A DNA stretch of 64,000 nucleotides from Pseudeuparius sepicola (taxonomy: Eukaryota > Arthropoda > Insecta > Coleoptera > Anthribidae). The position numbers and the translations under genes were made by a program. The stretch lies in the NCBI GenBank assembly GCA_963920635.1, contig OY987299.1, positions 128,213,373 to 128,277,372 of the forward strand, written 5' to 3'. Shown here in pieces: positions 1-12,684 of the stretch; the stretch's first letter is position 1, and every line of letters begins with the position of its first letter. Below the pieces are notes generated by a model, which saw only the letters and a list, made by a program, of their open reading frames with translations, was not told the DNA's origin and ran no database searches.

Positions 1-824
1 TTATAACTAGGTATCACTTGTCGTAACGAAAAATGTTTATTGGGTAGCCACCTCAAATTTGCTTCTATAAAGTATGGGGTATTAAGCCTAATAAGTATCT
101 TTATTAATATGCTTGTCCCATAATCGACAGTTTTGTCCATAAATCAATATGCAACAGATGCATGAAAGACATGATATGAAATTAATCTACGTCAATAAAT
201 AAAGACATTATAACACTGTCTACGTGGATGAATGAATCATGAAGAGAAATCAGGGCTATGGAGAATATAATGACAGAAACGTGTCTATACAAGTTTATAT
301 AATATTTTTTCGAAATACTACGTAGAGAGGAAAGGACAGGAGTAGACGATGAACTAGTTTCTTCTAAAACTTAGCCTCAAGCCCTTGTCCTAGTTGCGGC
401 TAAATATAGTTCCTGTGCGTGTGAGTCTAGTTGTGTCAAAACGCTGGATCTCTATGCCTCCCACACACGCAATCTGTGTTATTCGCTGTGGCTCCCTCGA
501 GACCTCGGAACCATTCATTTTTCCGACAATTCCTCGCCCCCAGCCATCTAAAAAAAATAACGGCGGCGGTGCCTGTAGCGGCTCCACACCAACCATCAGA
601 AATCCGGAAGCACCGACAGATTTATACAGACTTTCTTTCGGATTTTTTTTAAGGAAACGAGAATGAAATAAGTATATTGTATAGTGAGGAAAATTGAAAT
701 ATAGAAAAAAGTACAAAGCTCTGTATCAAAAGGCGTCTTCATTAAATTTTTTATCGAGTTCTAGGTTAATCGTTTTATGGTAATGTGGATATGATATTAT
801 ATCTAATAGATTTTTTTCCTAGAA
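1..824. other. No gene recognised; probable intron of the plus-strand neuroligin-like gene
   Basis: This stretch lies upstream of the first visible exon of the plus-strand gene, so it is most simply intronic. A GC-richer patch lies at about 400-620, with short open frames on both strands that match no family I know. The right edge abuts the degraded left terminus of a mariner-type element. I see no RNA gene here. Confidence 0.4.
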
Positions 825-2788
825 TATGGGGTAAATAAGAGGACAAATGGACCAAAAAGTGAAAGATACAAAAAATGTTATTCTTTATAAAAGTTTTTGC
901 TTGCTTTAAAAATAAGATCCACGATGCCAAAAATTTGTTTTTTTGTACAGAGTATGCAAAAAATACCAAAACGTAAAATTTGATGATGAGTAAAGTTGGC
1001 TTTTTATAAATTTTAATGCAAAACGTTAAATAAAAGACTTGTTTGAAATTTTAAAAGAATTCTTATTCCAGATTTTCAAGGAAAAATTTGAAATTTCTAA
1101 ATTACTCTTTTAAAACCGAAATTTTTCCAAGTCATATTCTGATCTTTTTATTTGATTACGCCATTGATAACTGTTACTGTGACATATTTGTCAAAATAAG
1201 AACGATGTTGTCTTTAGAGCAAAGAATATTTATAATCCAAAATTACAGAAACGGCGAGAATAGTTGTTATCGCTACGTTATTGAGAAGTTTCAAGAAAAG
1301 TTTCCAAATATACAATTATGCACAAGTTCAGTTACATAAGTTAGTAATCAGATTTAAAAAAATGGAACCGTTAATGATTTAAAGAAGACGAAGAAAAGAT
1401 ACGACGAAAACGATGCTTCTACAGTATTAATTTTGCAATCTGTTGATGAAAATCCTATGCTGTCTTTAAGAAAACGAGCCCAAAGTTTACAAATCTGTAA
1501 AAAAAGCCATATTCAAAATGTGTTGAAGGAAAATAAAATGTATCCTTTTAAGCCAATTTTTAACCATACTTTGGAAGATGGGGACAGTTACAAATGCTTG
1601 GATTATTGTTTGTGGGTCGGTGATGAAATTCTAAATAACAACGTGAACTTTCATAAGCTGATAATGTTCTAAGATGAGTCAACCTTCAGTACAAACGGCA
1701 ATGTAGCCTCTCAGCATGTGAGATACTGGAGTAGGAAAAACCCAGAGTTTAGAATTGCGAACCGCCGCCAGTATTTTAAAAAAGTAAATGTTTGGTGCGC
1801 CATTTCCTATTATGGAATTATAACATATTTTTTTGATAATACGTGTAACAGACATTCTTATTTGCATATGCTGGAGTCATTTCGGTCAGACAAGTTAGAA
1901 GAATTGCCTCTTCAATATCGCCAAAATATGTATTTTCAGCACGATGGGTGTCCTGCCCATTATGCTACAGAAGTCAGGGATTGGCTCAATCGCAAATTTG
2001 GAAATCGATGGATGGGCCGAAATGGTCCAATTTTGTGGCCCCCTAGGAGTTGCGACTTGACAATTTGTGATATGTTTCTATGGGGGCGCATTAAACAACT
2101 AACATATGAAAGACCCATTGAAAATAGAAGTTTTAAAGCAGAGAATTTTAAGAGCGATAGAATCAGTTTCACTAGGAGAAATAAGAAGCAGCTTTAGCCA
2201 TTTACGACGTCAGTTAGAAAAATTCGTAGAATATGGAGAAGTTTTTGAAAAATAAAAATAATGTGCCCCTTATTGTTTTATAGTTTAATAAAATAAGAAA
2301 TATTTCTCGAGTATTACAATTACTATTTAATATTCCATTAGTAATTTTATTTAACTCGTCTGTAATTTTGGATTATAAATATTCTTTGCTCTAAAAACAT
2401 CTTTCTTATTTTGACAAATACGCCACAGTTATCAAAGGTGTAATCAAATAAAAATCTCAGAATATGACTTGGAAAAATTTCGGTTTTAAAAGAGTAATTT
2501 AGAAATTTCAAATTTTTCCTTGAAAATCTGGAATAAGAATTATTTTAAAATTTCAAACAAGTTTTTTATTTAACGTTTTGCATTAAAATTTATAAAAAGC
2601 CAACTTTACTCTTCATCAAATTTTACGTTTTTGTATTATTTGCATACCCTGTACAAAAAAACAAATTTTTGGCATCGTGGATCTTATTTTTAAAGCAAGC
2701 AAAAACTTTTATAAAGAATAACATTTTTTCGTAACTTTCACTTTTTTGTCCATTTGTCCTCTTATTTACCCCATCCGTGGACATACTG
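825..2788 (+). mobile_element. DD41D Tc1/mariner-superfamily element, copy 1
   Basis: The element has long terminal inverted repeats. The right terminus near 2760-2788 ends CCATCCGTGGACATACTG and is the reverse complement of the terminus of the second copy at 15310. The left terminus has lost its outermost 15 or so bases: it starts inside the repeat at ATGGGGTAAATAAG. The inverted repeats extend inward several hundred bases; for example 1088-1200 is mirrored at 2430-2520. It encodes one broken transposase. The flanking TA duplication cannot be shown because the left tip is damaged. Confidence 0.85.
1204..2255 (+). pseudogene. DD41D mariner-type transposase, broken
   Basis: The protein would cut and rejoin transposon ends. 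The N-terminus (MLSLEQRIFIIQNYRNGENS) is the DUF4817-type helix-turn-helix common in insect transposases. The first catalytic Asp is the D of the DEST motif at about 1675, directly after an in-frame stop. The second is in QHDGCPAHY (about 1938) and the third in DLTICDMFLWG (about 2065). I count 41 residues between the second and third Asp, giving DD41D, the spacing described for the rosa/VISITOR group. Frameshifts near 1333 and 2150 and the stop at 1671 destroy the frame. The C-terminus can be followed to a stop at 2255. A second copy at 15707 keeps a different set of breaks. Confidence 0.85.
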
Positions 2789-3636
2789 TTATAATAATGA
2801 TAATGATAAAGATAACGATAATGTTAATGATATTGATAGCGATGATAATAATAATGAGTCTATTTGCAAAATATGCTTGATGTATTCACTAAATGTTTGT
2901 AATTAACGAAAAGGGAAGTTATCTACGTTTCAGTTGCGATTACTTGGGTTTATTTCTTATGTTGTTTCTTCTACACCCTAGAGACGATGATTTCCTAAAA
3001 TTTTATAATAACAAGTAAAAAATAAAATAAATGGAATGAAAGTACATCTATTAATTGTTTTTTGTTTCCACTTCCAACTGTAAATTGTGCAAAACCCACA
3101 GACAGACTCAGCAGGTTGCCCCCATTTACGACACAACGGTTGCTCGCTTTTCGACTGCTTGTTTTGCCAGTAGGTGGTACATTAACTGGTTTTTATGTCG
3201 CAAATCGCGTGACTGGGTGCCAGAGATATACCCATAATTTTCCCGCAAGTCGATTAACAATTTTATTAGGGGAATAAAGTTAGCCAAGAACTGCGGGTAC
3301 CAAAGTTGAAATTAGCGAGGTAGTTTTAAAATTCAGCCACTTTAATTACTGGAGAAGTAATTTTTCGTATTAATTAGTTTTTAGTTTGTTTTCGACCGAA
3401 GTTTTAACTGCATGATAACGTAAAGTTTCTTGGATGGTTTTCTTTGGGGGTAGTATTAGCTGGATCAGCCGAAATTAATAAAAAACTTGACCCAACAATA
3501 TACTCATTAACAATTTCTGTTATGTACCTACTTTTTGAATCAATCTTCCAATTTTTGCATAAACGATGCCTGCGATCAGTTAACTATATCTTCAGTAACG
3601 AGAATATAAATACAGATATAGTCAGTCATGTCATTA
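2789..3636. other. No gene; short ATAATG-type low-complexity tract, then intronic DNA
   Basis: 2790-2857 is an impure ATAATGATAATG microsatellite directly abutting the mariner end. The rest is AT-rich. Short frames at 3055-3277 show no recognisable domain or splice context. The interval ends at the 8-bp duplication of the next element. Confidence 0.4.
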
Positions 3637-3644
3637 GTTTTGTC

Positions 3645-4604
3645 CAGGAACTCTTTAAAGTAAGGGGACCCAGCATTATACTTTCCAAAGTGAGGTCTAT
3701 CCTTTCCTTATTCTATTGGTCTCAGTGATGCCAAGTATGCCATTTTATTGGGGCTATATGAATATAACAGATACTTTGATTGTTAGTAAAAATTAATAAT
3801 AGTTTACGTGATTTCTAAAAATTAGACTTGACAATTTTGTATACACAAGTGCAGAATGTGGCAACTGTCAAATGAAAGAAATTTATTTTATAGTTTAAAT
3901 CGATTTCCAGCAATTATTTCCATGAATTTAAATAATAAGTATGGTGAGTCATAGTTGTGCCGATTTTGCTTATTTAAGAATTTATCGCTATTGCACCACC
4001 AGGTTCCTCAATCCATTTGTAATATGTATACTTGAACTTTCTTCCCTTGTTAAATGTATCTATACCCAAAGAACTTTCACAGATTTCGGGATGGACTAAT
4101 AAGATTAGTCTAGTAGTTCTAATGATGTAGTTTTTCTCGGTGTTCATTATAAAATTTTTGTAATTTTATTTCCCTCCCAAGGTACTTCACAAACTTAAAA
4201 TAAACTTGTAGTCGTAGATAAAAACTCTTAAAAAGACCTGACTGAAGCTACCTGCTTAATAATTAAAAATTTTCAAAATACAATTACAGGTGATACAGGA
4301 AAAATCTGGTTGCAATTATCGGGGCTACTACAGGCGGCCGCATTACCTTTAATTGACACATCTGAGTATCTGGAAGTTAGAAAAGTTAAAAATTGTGAAT
4401 TATGATGGGAAATATTTTGCCTCCTTTAGAATATATGTCACATAAAACCTTATGGCAGTTGGACATTGACATATAACATAACCTTGTATCAGCCCCCTTG
4501 TGGTCTCCTTGGAGTCAACAGAAAACAAACTTCCCCTTAAGGCTTTACTTTTCCTATGTGATAGACTGTGACATGTTGGGTCCCGTCATTTTAAAGAGTC
4601 CCTG
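3645..4604. mobile_element. hAT-like MITE, family A, copy A1
   Basis: The ends are inverted repeats, CAGGAACTCTTTAAAG on the left and CTTTAAAGAGTCCCTG-like on the right. Both are flanked by a perfect 8-bp duplication, GTTTTGTC, at 3637-3644 and 4605-4612. An 8-bp duplication with CAGGG...CCCTG tips is the signature of hAT elements. No long open frame is present, so this is a non-autonomous copy. The same family recurs at 29235, at 41866, and in an inverted fragment at 27090. Confidence 0.85.
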
Positions 4605-4612
4605 GTTTTGTC

Positions 4613-5757
4613 TGTGTATAGTACGAAAACAAATAAGTATTATAGCAGGAAAAATATGGTTATAACGATTTTACTATTTTATATAGTACCTATACTTTCC
4701 ATTAATACAGTGAATTTCGATTTTTCAATTACATCAGGATATTGGGGCGCCTTTTAATTCAAGCCATATCGAACCCAAATAAAAATTTGTCGAACTTTAA
4801 AACACAGTATATTATCCCGATTTCACCGCCGAAGTTTGCATAGTCTCATTTCGCCGGCTTTAAAACTTCGTCTCGAAATACATTATTTATAGGTATATAA
4901 AGTTGGAGAATCAGCGTTTAACTTGACGATGTTTGGCAAAGTTTTCCATTTTTGTGCGTTGAGGGGAATAATGTACCAAGAAAAATAATTACCCTGATAT
5001 TGCGGATTGGAGTATTAAGGAGATGAAATATTTTCGGATTGGGGACTTTTTTTAGGGAGGGTATACCTTCAATAGGAAGGGCATTACCGGTGTCCCCGGT
5101 TTTAATCGGATTAATTTTTGGTCGATGTAAGCTCCTAATTTCTTGTGCAAAGTTCTTGGGAATGCTGTCTGGCGGATTTGTTTTCCAAAAGTAGGGACTT
5201 AATGAAATCGGACTTAATATAAGATTACCTTAGGGGCACTGTGGGAAATTATGTCCCAAGGACATTTAGAGCTCTGAGAAAATGCCAACTAACATTCTGT
5301 GAGACAGAAGATAACCAGATACAGTGACGTGGAACGTTGCTCTATGATTCCAGAGCTCTACACTCAAAAAAATAATATCTTGGATTAAAGTAAAATACGT
5401 TATATTAATGAAATCTTGGCTTTCATATCTGTCGAAGAAATAGATTTTCAAATTAAAACCGTCGATGATATTCTTCAAAGAAGGAAATCAGGAGCTAGAC
5501 TCAAGTATATTAAATGGGTTTGGTTTTATACCTAATTATATTAGAGTAGAGTCACCAGAAAAGTTGTTTCGAAAAAAAAAAACTTGACTCAAGTCTTGAT
5601 AATCTTGTTACAACACACACTTGACTTTAATTCTAGTAAAGCACACCAGTCTTAATTTAAGGAAATATAAACTTGGTTCAAATCCTGATTATTTTGTTAT
5701 AATTAATGCATACCTAATATATATACTAGACTTTGATCTTAGAGTCTCGCCATAGTC
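4613..5757. other. No gene recognised
   Basis: Probable intronic DNA. 4790-5240 is less AT-rich than its surroundings and carries no transposon ends that I can see, so it may be old unique sequence. 5540-5750 is AT-rich and could hold the degraded 3' end of the adjacent piggyBac copy, but I could not find its terminal repeats or TTAA duplication. Confidence 0.35.
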
Positions 5758-7276
5758 TTTCATATTGAAATTATGCGTGCTGATATAGTTTTAGGGGCTG
5801 CCATGTGTTTTAAAAATAAGTTCAAAATAGAAGATTCTATAGATTTTGATATTTCACGATACAAAAGAAAACTATTGACAATGGTAACATCCAACATGTG
5901 AAAAATTACTTTTCTATACCATCTTAACGACTTTCTTGGACAACTATAATAAGACGTTAGTTGGTCCTGACATATTTGAATTATACTCGGGTACTTCTTT
6001 CGGCTTGGATTTGAGTTTTCCATAAGAATTAGTGACCCGAATCATTTGTGGGTGAAATTTCGTTGTGATGCATAATACCTTCCGTTTGTCCTTCCATTTC
6101 GATACATAAACTTTTCGTTTTCGCAACCACACGTGCTCTTTTTTTCCCAATTTTTTTTGAAGTAGTTTCCTTTGGATTACCCTTTCTATTTGCCCTTAAA
6201 GTTCCTGTGCTATGTGTTCTACGATCTAAGAGTTTTTCAGAAAGGGAAACACTATTGTAATAGTTGTCCATTATAATATGGTGACCCTTGTCCAAGAAAG
6301 GTCCTAAAAGTCGAAATACTAAAGATTCTACTTTGCAGGGTCGATTGTTCATCTTGTTTACCCTTATATATTTCAGTGTTACAGTTGTACCCATTCGGCG
6401 AGCAAACTTCGTAAAATTTGATACCGTATTTTGCTTTTGTCCCCTTAATGTACTGTTTGAAACTTAGTCTACCTCGGTGCAAAAGCAAAGATTCATCTAG
6501 AGATAAAGCGTCATCTGGAGAATAAGCAATTTGATAATTTTGAATCAATTTCTTCAACAGCAAACTAATTTTGTTTAGCCTATCGTTACTAAGAAGCTGT
6601 TCAAATCGCCTGCCAGACATGGCATGGGAAAATATGGGATGATAGTATAAGGGGGGTCATATGAGAATATTTTTCGTAAGATAGGGAAACGCACCTGAGC
6701 TTGGAGAAGGCAAATTCCAATGAATTTATTCAGTTCCTCATGGTTAGTATCACTATACGATTTCATTCTAGAATTCTTCGTCTTTGGACGATTTATATTG
6801 GTCAATTCGTTTCCATATTGATTAGTGCTCAATACTAAAAGCTCCATAATTTCCTCAGTCCACAAGGATGTGAAAACTTCTAGCGGCGACGGAATTTCTT
6901 GAAAATGTAATTTTAAACTAGCACTTGCCTTGTCAAAGTTGAAATAAGGTATAGTGTCAACCACGTCTACCCACTCATCGCCAGTGTCGGGATTATGTAA
7001 ATCCGGCGATAAATCTGGATTAGGACTAATAACACGTGATAATAATAACGAAGATTGATTTACAGTTGCATTTACAGATGAGGAATTCGATTCAGAATCA
7101 CTATCATTTTCTGAAGGCATGTAATCAGAATCTTTGTCTTCAGAGCCGGCGAATGAATCCACAACTGATGAGTCCTCCTCACTATCCCATCCATGATTTG
7201 ATTCTTTAGACAAACTATCGTTCGAATCAACCTCCTCGTAGAACTTCAATAACCTCTCGTTCTCACTTGGGTTCAT
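5758..7276 (-). pseudogene. piggyBac-type transposase, frameshifted
   Basis: The frame opens with an acidic Asp/Ser/Glu-rich N-terminus (MNPSENERLLKFYEE) at 7276. The DDE core can be followed through several frames. DDALSLDESLLLHRGRLSF (about 6500) corresponds to the first catalytic Asp region, HHIIMDNYYNSVSLSEKLL (about 6270) to the second, and DQLTSYYSCPRKSLRWYRK (about 5940) to the third. Order and spacing fit the DDE_Tnp_1_7 family. At least three frameshifts (near 6650, 6380 and 6030-5940) break it. It lies antisense in the presumed intron of the neuroligin-like gene. Inverted termini and a TTAA duplication were not found, so the element limits are unknown. Confidence 0.85.
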
Positions 7277-9357
7277 TTTGTGTTTCTACAATAATTTTAT
7301 ATTACACATTACACTGTCCAAAAATTCTCTTTGGCAATTACCTACCAGTAATTATTTGCTGCAAATTTACGCCCTTGCACACAAAAAAACTATTCAGAGA
7401 CGCACACAACAACTTCACTATAGAAATCAAATAGGCGAACTGTCTGCAGGTGCAGACGGGCCACATGGAGACCACCTGATTTTCCGCGCAGCCGCCATTG
7501 TTGTAACCTTGTGTGCTATGCTCTAACAGGACACTTCTCTGCTAGATTATGTGATGTGCACGGACACTAAACTTCAAAGTACCTAACAGCACATCTGAAG
7601 TGACGGTGTCACAAGGGCGATTTTAAATTATTGAAAGGACAGGGAATAGGTTGCCCACTTTGCTCGGCATTCGCGTTTTTGCAACCCTGTTTTGTTTGGT
7701 ACTCGCCCAGGAAGCGCTCACGGGTGACGCGAGATTGATCGCTGCCGCTTACGAGCATGCATATTTTCACTTTTAGCCGTCGCTAGTAGTTCTTTGTTCG
7801 TTTTCCGGAGGTCCTGGTCTGAATGTTGTTCGAAGTTATTTCTCGTATTGTTTTGATCTGATTGACAGGTTGAGGTTTGACGCTGTTGACGTTGTTTTGA
7901 CATTCTGGCAGAATTGACACTATTTTGAAATTCGATATTGTTGACGCAGATTTTGATGACTTGTGGCATCAGCTGTTTCCGTTTCCGTCGACGTAAGAGG
8001 GGAGAGACCGCGTGGTTGTTGGACTCCGATTTATTCGGTCGTCGGCAGTTGAATTGAAAAGGTCGTTTGTTGGTGGCTTATAAGTGGAAGTGATTTTAGT
8101 AATTCGCTATTTGGAATTGTTGATTTGAATCGCTAGATCCACTAAAGGAACACCCACATTGAAGACATTGGGAATACTGGTAATTGTTGCAGTTTTGGTT
8201 CTTCGGGGTTCCGCCAGTTTCTGGGATATAGATAGCCCCCCACGACTTGTTACTATGCCGTTTTATTTTTCCATCTGACTGAATCACCTCATCTGAAATA
8301 GAACCAGGTTTTTGAGCGTCCACAACAATCGCAGGGCCATTTTATTGGGTCATCTTGAAGATATTGCATAGTAACCGCCAAGGTTAATTGGATTCAACCA
8401 CGAAGGGGTTGACTGGTTGTTTTTTGGAAGGAAAACCCTCAACCAGAGGTAAGTTTTCTTGGACGACCTTGTGAGGTGTTTGACAGGACATTTTTGTTTC
8501 AGGGTTTTTTTTGGGGCCAGTTTTTTGTGGACCAGTCTTTTTTGTATGTTGGACATATGCGTTTGCTTAGGACCTGTGTTATCTTTTGGAGCTTGGACAC
8601 CAACACCTAGAGCCAGCTCATGTATTTTCATTTGGAATCTGGAGTGTGGTCATTGACAGCTGAGACCCACATGAATATATCTTTTTGAGAACGTCGTATC
8701 CTGCCATCTGACCATTCTGAAGTGTCATCGAAGATTAATGGAGGACATCGTGGTTTGGAAAACCAAACGACAGCTAAGTCTTGCTATATTTTACTTGTAC
8801 TTTTATTATGTCCTAATTAGGATAGCTGAATTCAATACGTGTACATTTGAGAGCGTACACTGTTGTCACACATTATTACGTTGAACTACTGTTATTCCGG
8901 AAGTTATGTTATTATATTTTGCGTACGTTGTAATTTGTAGAGTACGTCGTGTGAACCGTACGTGTACACGTTTGGGGATTTAAATCGGCTTGTAAGAACG
9001 ATATACTTATGTTTTAGTAAGGCACGTAGAGTGCGTAACTGTGAATTTGTTTATCAAGTAAAAATAATAGTAGGCAAGTGAAATGAATATAAACTGTTGT
9101 CGCAAACCACTAGTAGAATAAACGATATAAATCTAGGGAGGCGTAGCTTTTCTTGTTTTTGGCTTAGTACGAGTATAGGCACGTTAAACAAAACAAGTGG
9201 CGCCCGTATTTTTTTTGCAGTTTGTTATACTGTTAACCCAGCCCGTCTCCACTGTCTAAAAGCTGGCGGCCGTGTTGTGCTCGTAAAATCTGCTCAGGGA
9301 GGTAGCGAACATCTCTCGTGAGTCTTCGAGGTTTATTCTACATTATTTGTTTATTTA
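7277..9357. other. No gene recognised; possible remnant of an old retroelement
   Basis: 7440-7520 contains a short local palindrome (GTCTGCAGGTGCAGAC). 7680-9330 is moderately GC-rich with short antisense frames of low-complexity, Gln/Asn/Lys-rich composition that I do not recognise. A string TGGCGCCCG at about 9198 resembles an LTR-element primer-binding site, but no matching LTR pair is visible. I leave this unassigned. Confidence 0.3.
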
Positions 9358-9359
9358 TA

Positions 9360-9640
9360 TGTTATAGCCTTGTTTATGGATACTCTAGTTAGCCAATGTC
9401 TGACACTGACATAAGGATATGACAGAAATACAGTAGATACAGGGGACAGATTTTGCAAGAAATAAAGTAGTCCAGCTGTTTTCTGGTAGGTTAATAGATG
9501 AAAAATAATATGCAGTGACTGGGCCACTTTAATTTTTAGCGCCATCTGTTGCTTGTATCCAACACTGCTCTCGTATCCTTATGACTCTGTCACACATTGG
9601 CTAACTAGGGATTCCATAAACAAGGGTTAGGTATATTGTT
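9360..9640. mobile_element. Small MITE with about 65-bp inverted repeats
   Basis: The left arm (about 9368-9430) contains CCTTGTTTATGGA and AGTTAGCCAATGT. The right arm (about 9567-9632) is its reverse complement, with ACATTGGCTAACT and TCCATAAACAAGG. The whole unit is about 280 bp, non-coding, and sits just upstream of the first visible neuroligin-like exon. I could not settle the target duplication. Confidence 0.65.
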
Positions 9641-9800
9641 TTTTAAAACGCCACAACATGTCCGTTAATGTGTTAAAGAAATGTGTGTACTAAATTTAAG
9701 ATCCTTTTTTTCTGTGTATACCTAGTGTCCATTTTACTAGTAAATAGAGATGAATAAAACAGTGTCTTGTAATCAGGTTCTAACTCTTTTGTCTTTCCAG

Positions 9801-10013
9801 GGTTCCTGAGGGCGGACCGAGGCGAGGCCGGCAGCCTGTCGGCAAACTTCGGCCTTGTTGACGTCGTGGCAGCGCTGGATTGGCTGAGAGAGAACGCGGG
9901 CGCTTTCGGTGGCGACGCAGGCGCAGTGACGTTGGCAGGTCACGGCACGGGCGCCGCCGCCACTGCCCTGTTGATGATCAGCCCGTTGGTTGAGAGAAGA
10001 GGTGGTGAAGATC
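9801..10013 (+). CDS. Neuroligin-like protein, internal exon (dead nucleophile elbow)
   Basis: The exon follows a TTTCCAG acceptor and ends before GTAAGT. It enters in the third phase (two bases complete a Gly codon) and leaves one base over. It encodes the strand-helix unit around the nucleophile elbow of the cholinesterase-like fold: NFGLVDVVAALDWLRENAG, then GAFGGDAGAVTLAGHGTGAA. The active-site pattern GxSxG reads G-H-G-T-G, so the catalytic Ser is Gly. This is the same loss seen in neuroligins, which adhere rather than hydrolyse. GC content here is much higher than in the flanking introns. Upstream exons are outside the window. Confidence 0.85.
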
Positions 10014-10869
10014 GTAAGTAGACGCTGTAGAAATCACCGTAGCAAACATTACGAAAAACATTTGTCGTGTCTTACAACACAGCATTCTCCATAGGTAACC
10101 AAAAGATTTTATTTTTTTGAAAACTATGTGCGTGTTTACTGTAAATAGAGGTCAACACAGGAATAATTCAAACCACTGATGTTTCGTTTGATGTACCGCT
10201 GCCAGACAATAGGTACACATACATCAATATGAATTTGAGGGTCAAACACAAAAGCCAACCATTGAAAAAAAAAAAGATGTACCAAATCCCTCGTTAAAGC
10301 GAATAGGTGTATCTGTAATTGTCCGCAAAAATACAGAACATAGCGTTTATAACAATCAGAACCAACGGTGAGTTGGGCATTAAAAATATGCAAACCTTTT
10401 ATTTTATTAACGCCCGATACCCAGTTTTACGAATATGCGGTGAAAAACCGGCGTGCAAATTTCGATATTGTTGTTTGATATTTAAAGCTATTTGGAGGCA
10501 CGAAATTTATTTTTAATAGAAAGCAAAAACGCAATATCCCGGTTTAAATTTTCAAGTAGCCACTTTAAACAAATAACATGAAACGGAAAAAGTTTACTGC
10601 GTGCAGTATTGTTATTTAATTAATGAAAGATAACAGTATATTTAAACGTTTATAAAATATCAGCGATTTATTTTCTTTTAGTAGAAATCTGCTCTTCAGC
10701 GTTAACCTTATTTCGAAGCTCAACCTTAGCATATTATATATTTTTTTAATTATTGTACTACGCTCAGAACAAAAATAATACTTACAAACGAAACTTCTAA
10801 TAGAAACTTTTCATCAATGGTTCTATGCTTTCTAATAGAAAATATTGTTGTATTGTGGCGTAAACAGAT
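10014..10869. other. Intron, no feature recognised
   Basis: AT-rich intronic sequence between the GTAAGT donor at 10014 and the left arm of the Penelope-like insertion. No RNA gene or transposon end stands out. Confidence 0.5.
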
Positions 10870-12487
10870 ACATTGAATTTTAATTGGGTTTTTCGCCACC
10901 AAACTGATTAAAAGATAACTTTTTCAAGTTGCCTGGAAAATTAATAAATTCTTAACAGTAAATGAACTAAACTTTGAACTTGTAACTCAAAAAAATATCT
11001 TCAACAAATAATTTGTTTCCTGAGCTTTCGGAGATTTCTCAAAGATCATGTCACGTCAAAGTGAAATGACAGATTAATAAATTTCAGGTTAAAATGTCAT
11101 GACAACAGAAACAATAGCCTAGCCACCTGTCTGATATTGTACCCTGTGTTCTACCTAATTATTTATACTAACTTCTCTTTGAATAAGTGGCAATAATATT
11201 TTACTGAATTCACCATTCATAAGCAATTTATTTATGGAAGATTTTGAGCAAAATGAGTTGACTAGATCTAGATATGTTCACCAACCTAATGTTTGGTGGA
11301 GATATGTAGATGACATATTATTTGTTATATGGGAACATGGAGTAGATGATTTAAATTCATTATTAAATTTTATAAACTCGCAAGAACCTTCGCTATTAAG
11401 TTTACCTTAGAAATTGAAAATAATAATCAATTACCTTTCTTAGACGTTTCTATACCGAAATCAGATAGTATAGAAACTAGTGTCCATAGAAAACCAACAC
11501 ATACTAATAGATATCTCCATTTTAATTCCAATCATCATATTAGTGTTAAAAAAAGAGTAATTAAAAATTTGTATGACAGGGCTAAAGAGATTTGCTCTAA
11601 TAACACAAAATTTGAGGAGGAAATTAAACATATAAAACATGTTCTTGAGAAGAATAGTTATCCTACTGAATTTATTGAGCAAGTTTTTCAGGATTGCAAA
11701 CAAAATAACAATGCTAATAGAATTAGAGAAATAAATCTGGTGGACCGACCAGTAAATTTAATTATTCCTTATATTCCTGGACTATCAGATAAGCTAAAGC
11801 GCATAGGCAATCGTTTTAATGTCAGAACAGTATTTAAGACAAAATATACATTAAGATCGATGCTAGTAAAAAGAAACCATTTAGTGAGGGACAAAGTTAA
11901 AAAAATTGCATTTATAAAATTCCTTGCGAATGTGGAAAGTTCTATGTTGGGGAGACTTGTAGGCCATTTAACGTTCGTTTAAAAGAACATAAAAATTATA
12001 TCAGGCAAAATCAAATTTCGAAGTCGAAAATATGTGAACACTCTTTTAATAACAATCATAGGATTTCCAAACCAATTCACAAAGAACAAGTAGGAAATAG
12101 ACGAAAAATTAAAGAATCAGCATTTATTCTAGGAAATACAGACAACTGTGTTGCTGAATGTTCAGTGGCATTCAGTAAACTATTATTGCCACTTATTTAA
12201 AGAGAAGTTAGTATAAATAATTAGGTAGAACACAGGGTACAATATCAGACAGGTGGCTAGGCTATTGTTTCTGTTGTCATGACATTTTAACTTGAAATTT
12301 ATTAATCTATCATTTCACCTTGACGTGACATGATCTTTGAGTAAGGAGGAAAGATTTATTCTCCGAAAGAAAACAAATTTGTTGAAGATATTTTTTGAGT
12401 TACAAGTTCAAAGTTTAGTTCATCTACTGTTAAGAACTTATTAATTTTCCAGGCAACTTGAAAAAGTTGTCTTTTAACCAATTTCAA
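10870..12487 (+). mobile_element. Penelope-like element, family 1, with inverted arms
   Basis: About 340-bp arms at 10870-11215 and 12155-12487 are inverted copies of each other, apart from small differences. Between them lies the 3' half of a Penelope-like polyprotein: RT fingers/palm end, linker, then GIY-YIG endonuclease. Penelope elements are known for partial inverted or tandem terminal copies, which this fits. The element sits in an intron of the neuroligin-like gene, in the same orientation. The right arm contains a decayed hammerhead-like string near 12330-12375. A related, more degraded copy lies at 25230-26310. Confidence 0.85.
11226..12200 (+). pseudogene. Penelope RT / GIY-YIG polyprotein, 5'-truncated and frameshifted
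   Basis: The RT part begins at NLFMEDFEQNELT. It carries the catalytic motif WWRYVDDILFVIWEHG (about 11295) and then the thumb-side motif LPFLDVSIPKSD. The conserved stretch HRKPTHTNRYLHFNS (about 11490) is typical of Penelope RTs. The frame shifts near 11385 (in an AAG run) and near 11895 (in an A run). The endonuclease then reads IYKIPCECGKFYVGETCRP and LKEHKNYI, the GIY-YIG core with its Cys-rich lead-in. It ends at the stop at 12198-12200. The protein would have primed cDNA at a cut made by its own nuclease. With the N-terminal RT half missing, it is dead. Confidence 0.85.
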
Positions 12488-12610
12488 AAATATATTAGAA
12501 TAGAGGCTAATACAACGATTAGCTACTTTAGGTTGAGATTTCGATTACGTTAAAATAATAAGGCGATGTTTATATAAAAAATATGATTGTTCTAAATATT
12601 AATGGTCTAG

Positions 12611-12684
12611 GTTTATTTCACCGAGCAATCCTAATGAGCGGTACCTCACTGGCAGATTGGGCACTAGCAGAAACATCGAGAGAG
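12611..12684 (+). CDS. Neuroligin-like protein, internal exon
   Basis: The exon follows a TCTAG acceptor and stops before GTAACG. Two leading bases complete the codon split with the exon ending at 10013. It reads LFHRAILMSGTSLADWALA, the hallmark segment that follows the nucleophile elbow in neuroligins and cholinesterases. It ends in phase 0. The acceptor lies about 120 bp after the Penelope insertion, so that element sits in the intron and need not disturb splicing. Confidence 0.85.

Noticed and set aside
9190..9240. TGGCGCCCG, resembling an LTR-retrotransposon primer-binding site
   Set aside because: No matching LTR pair, gag or pol was found next to it; a 9-bp match alone is weak.
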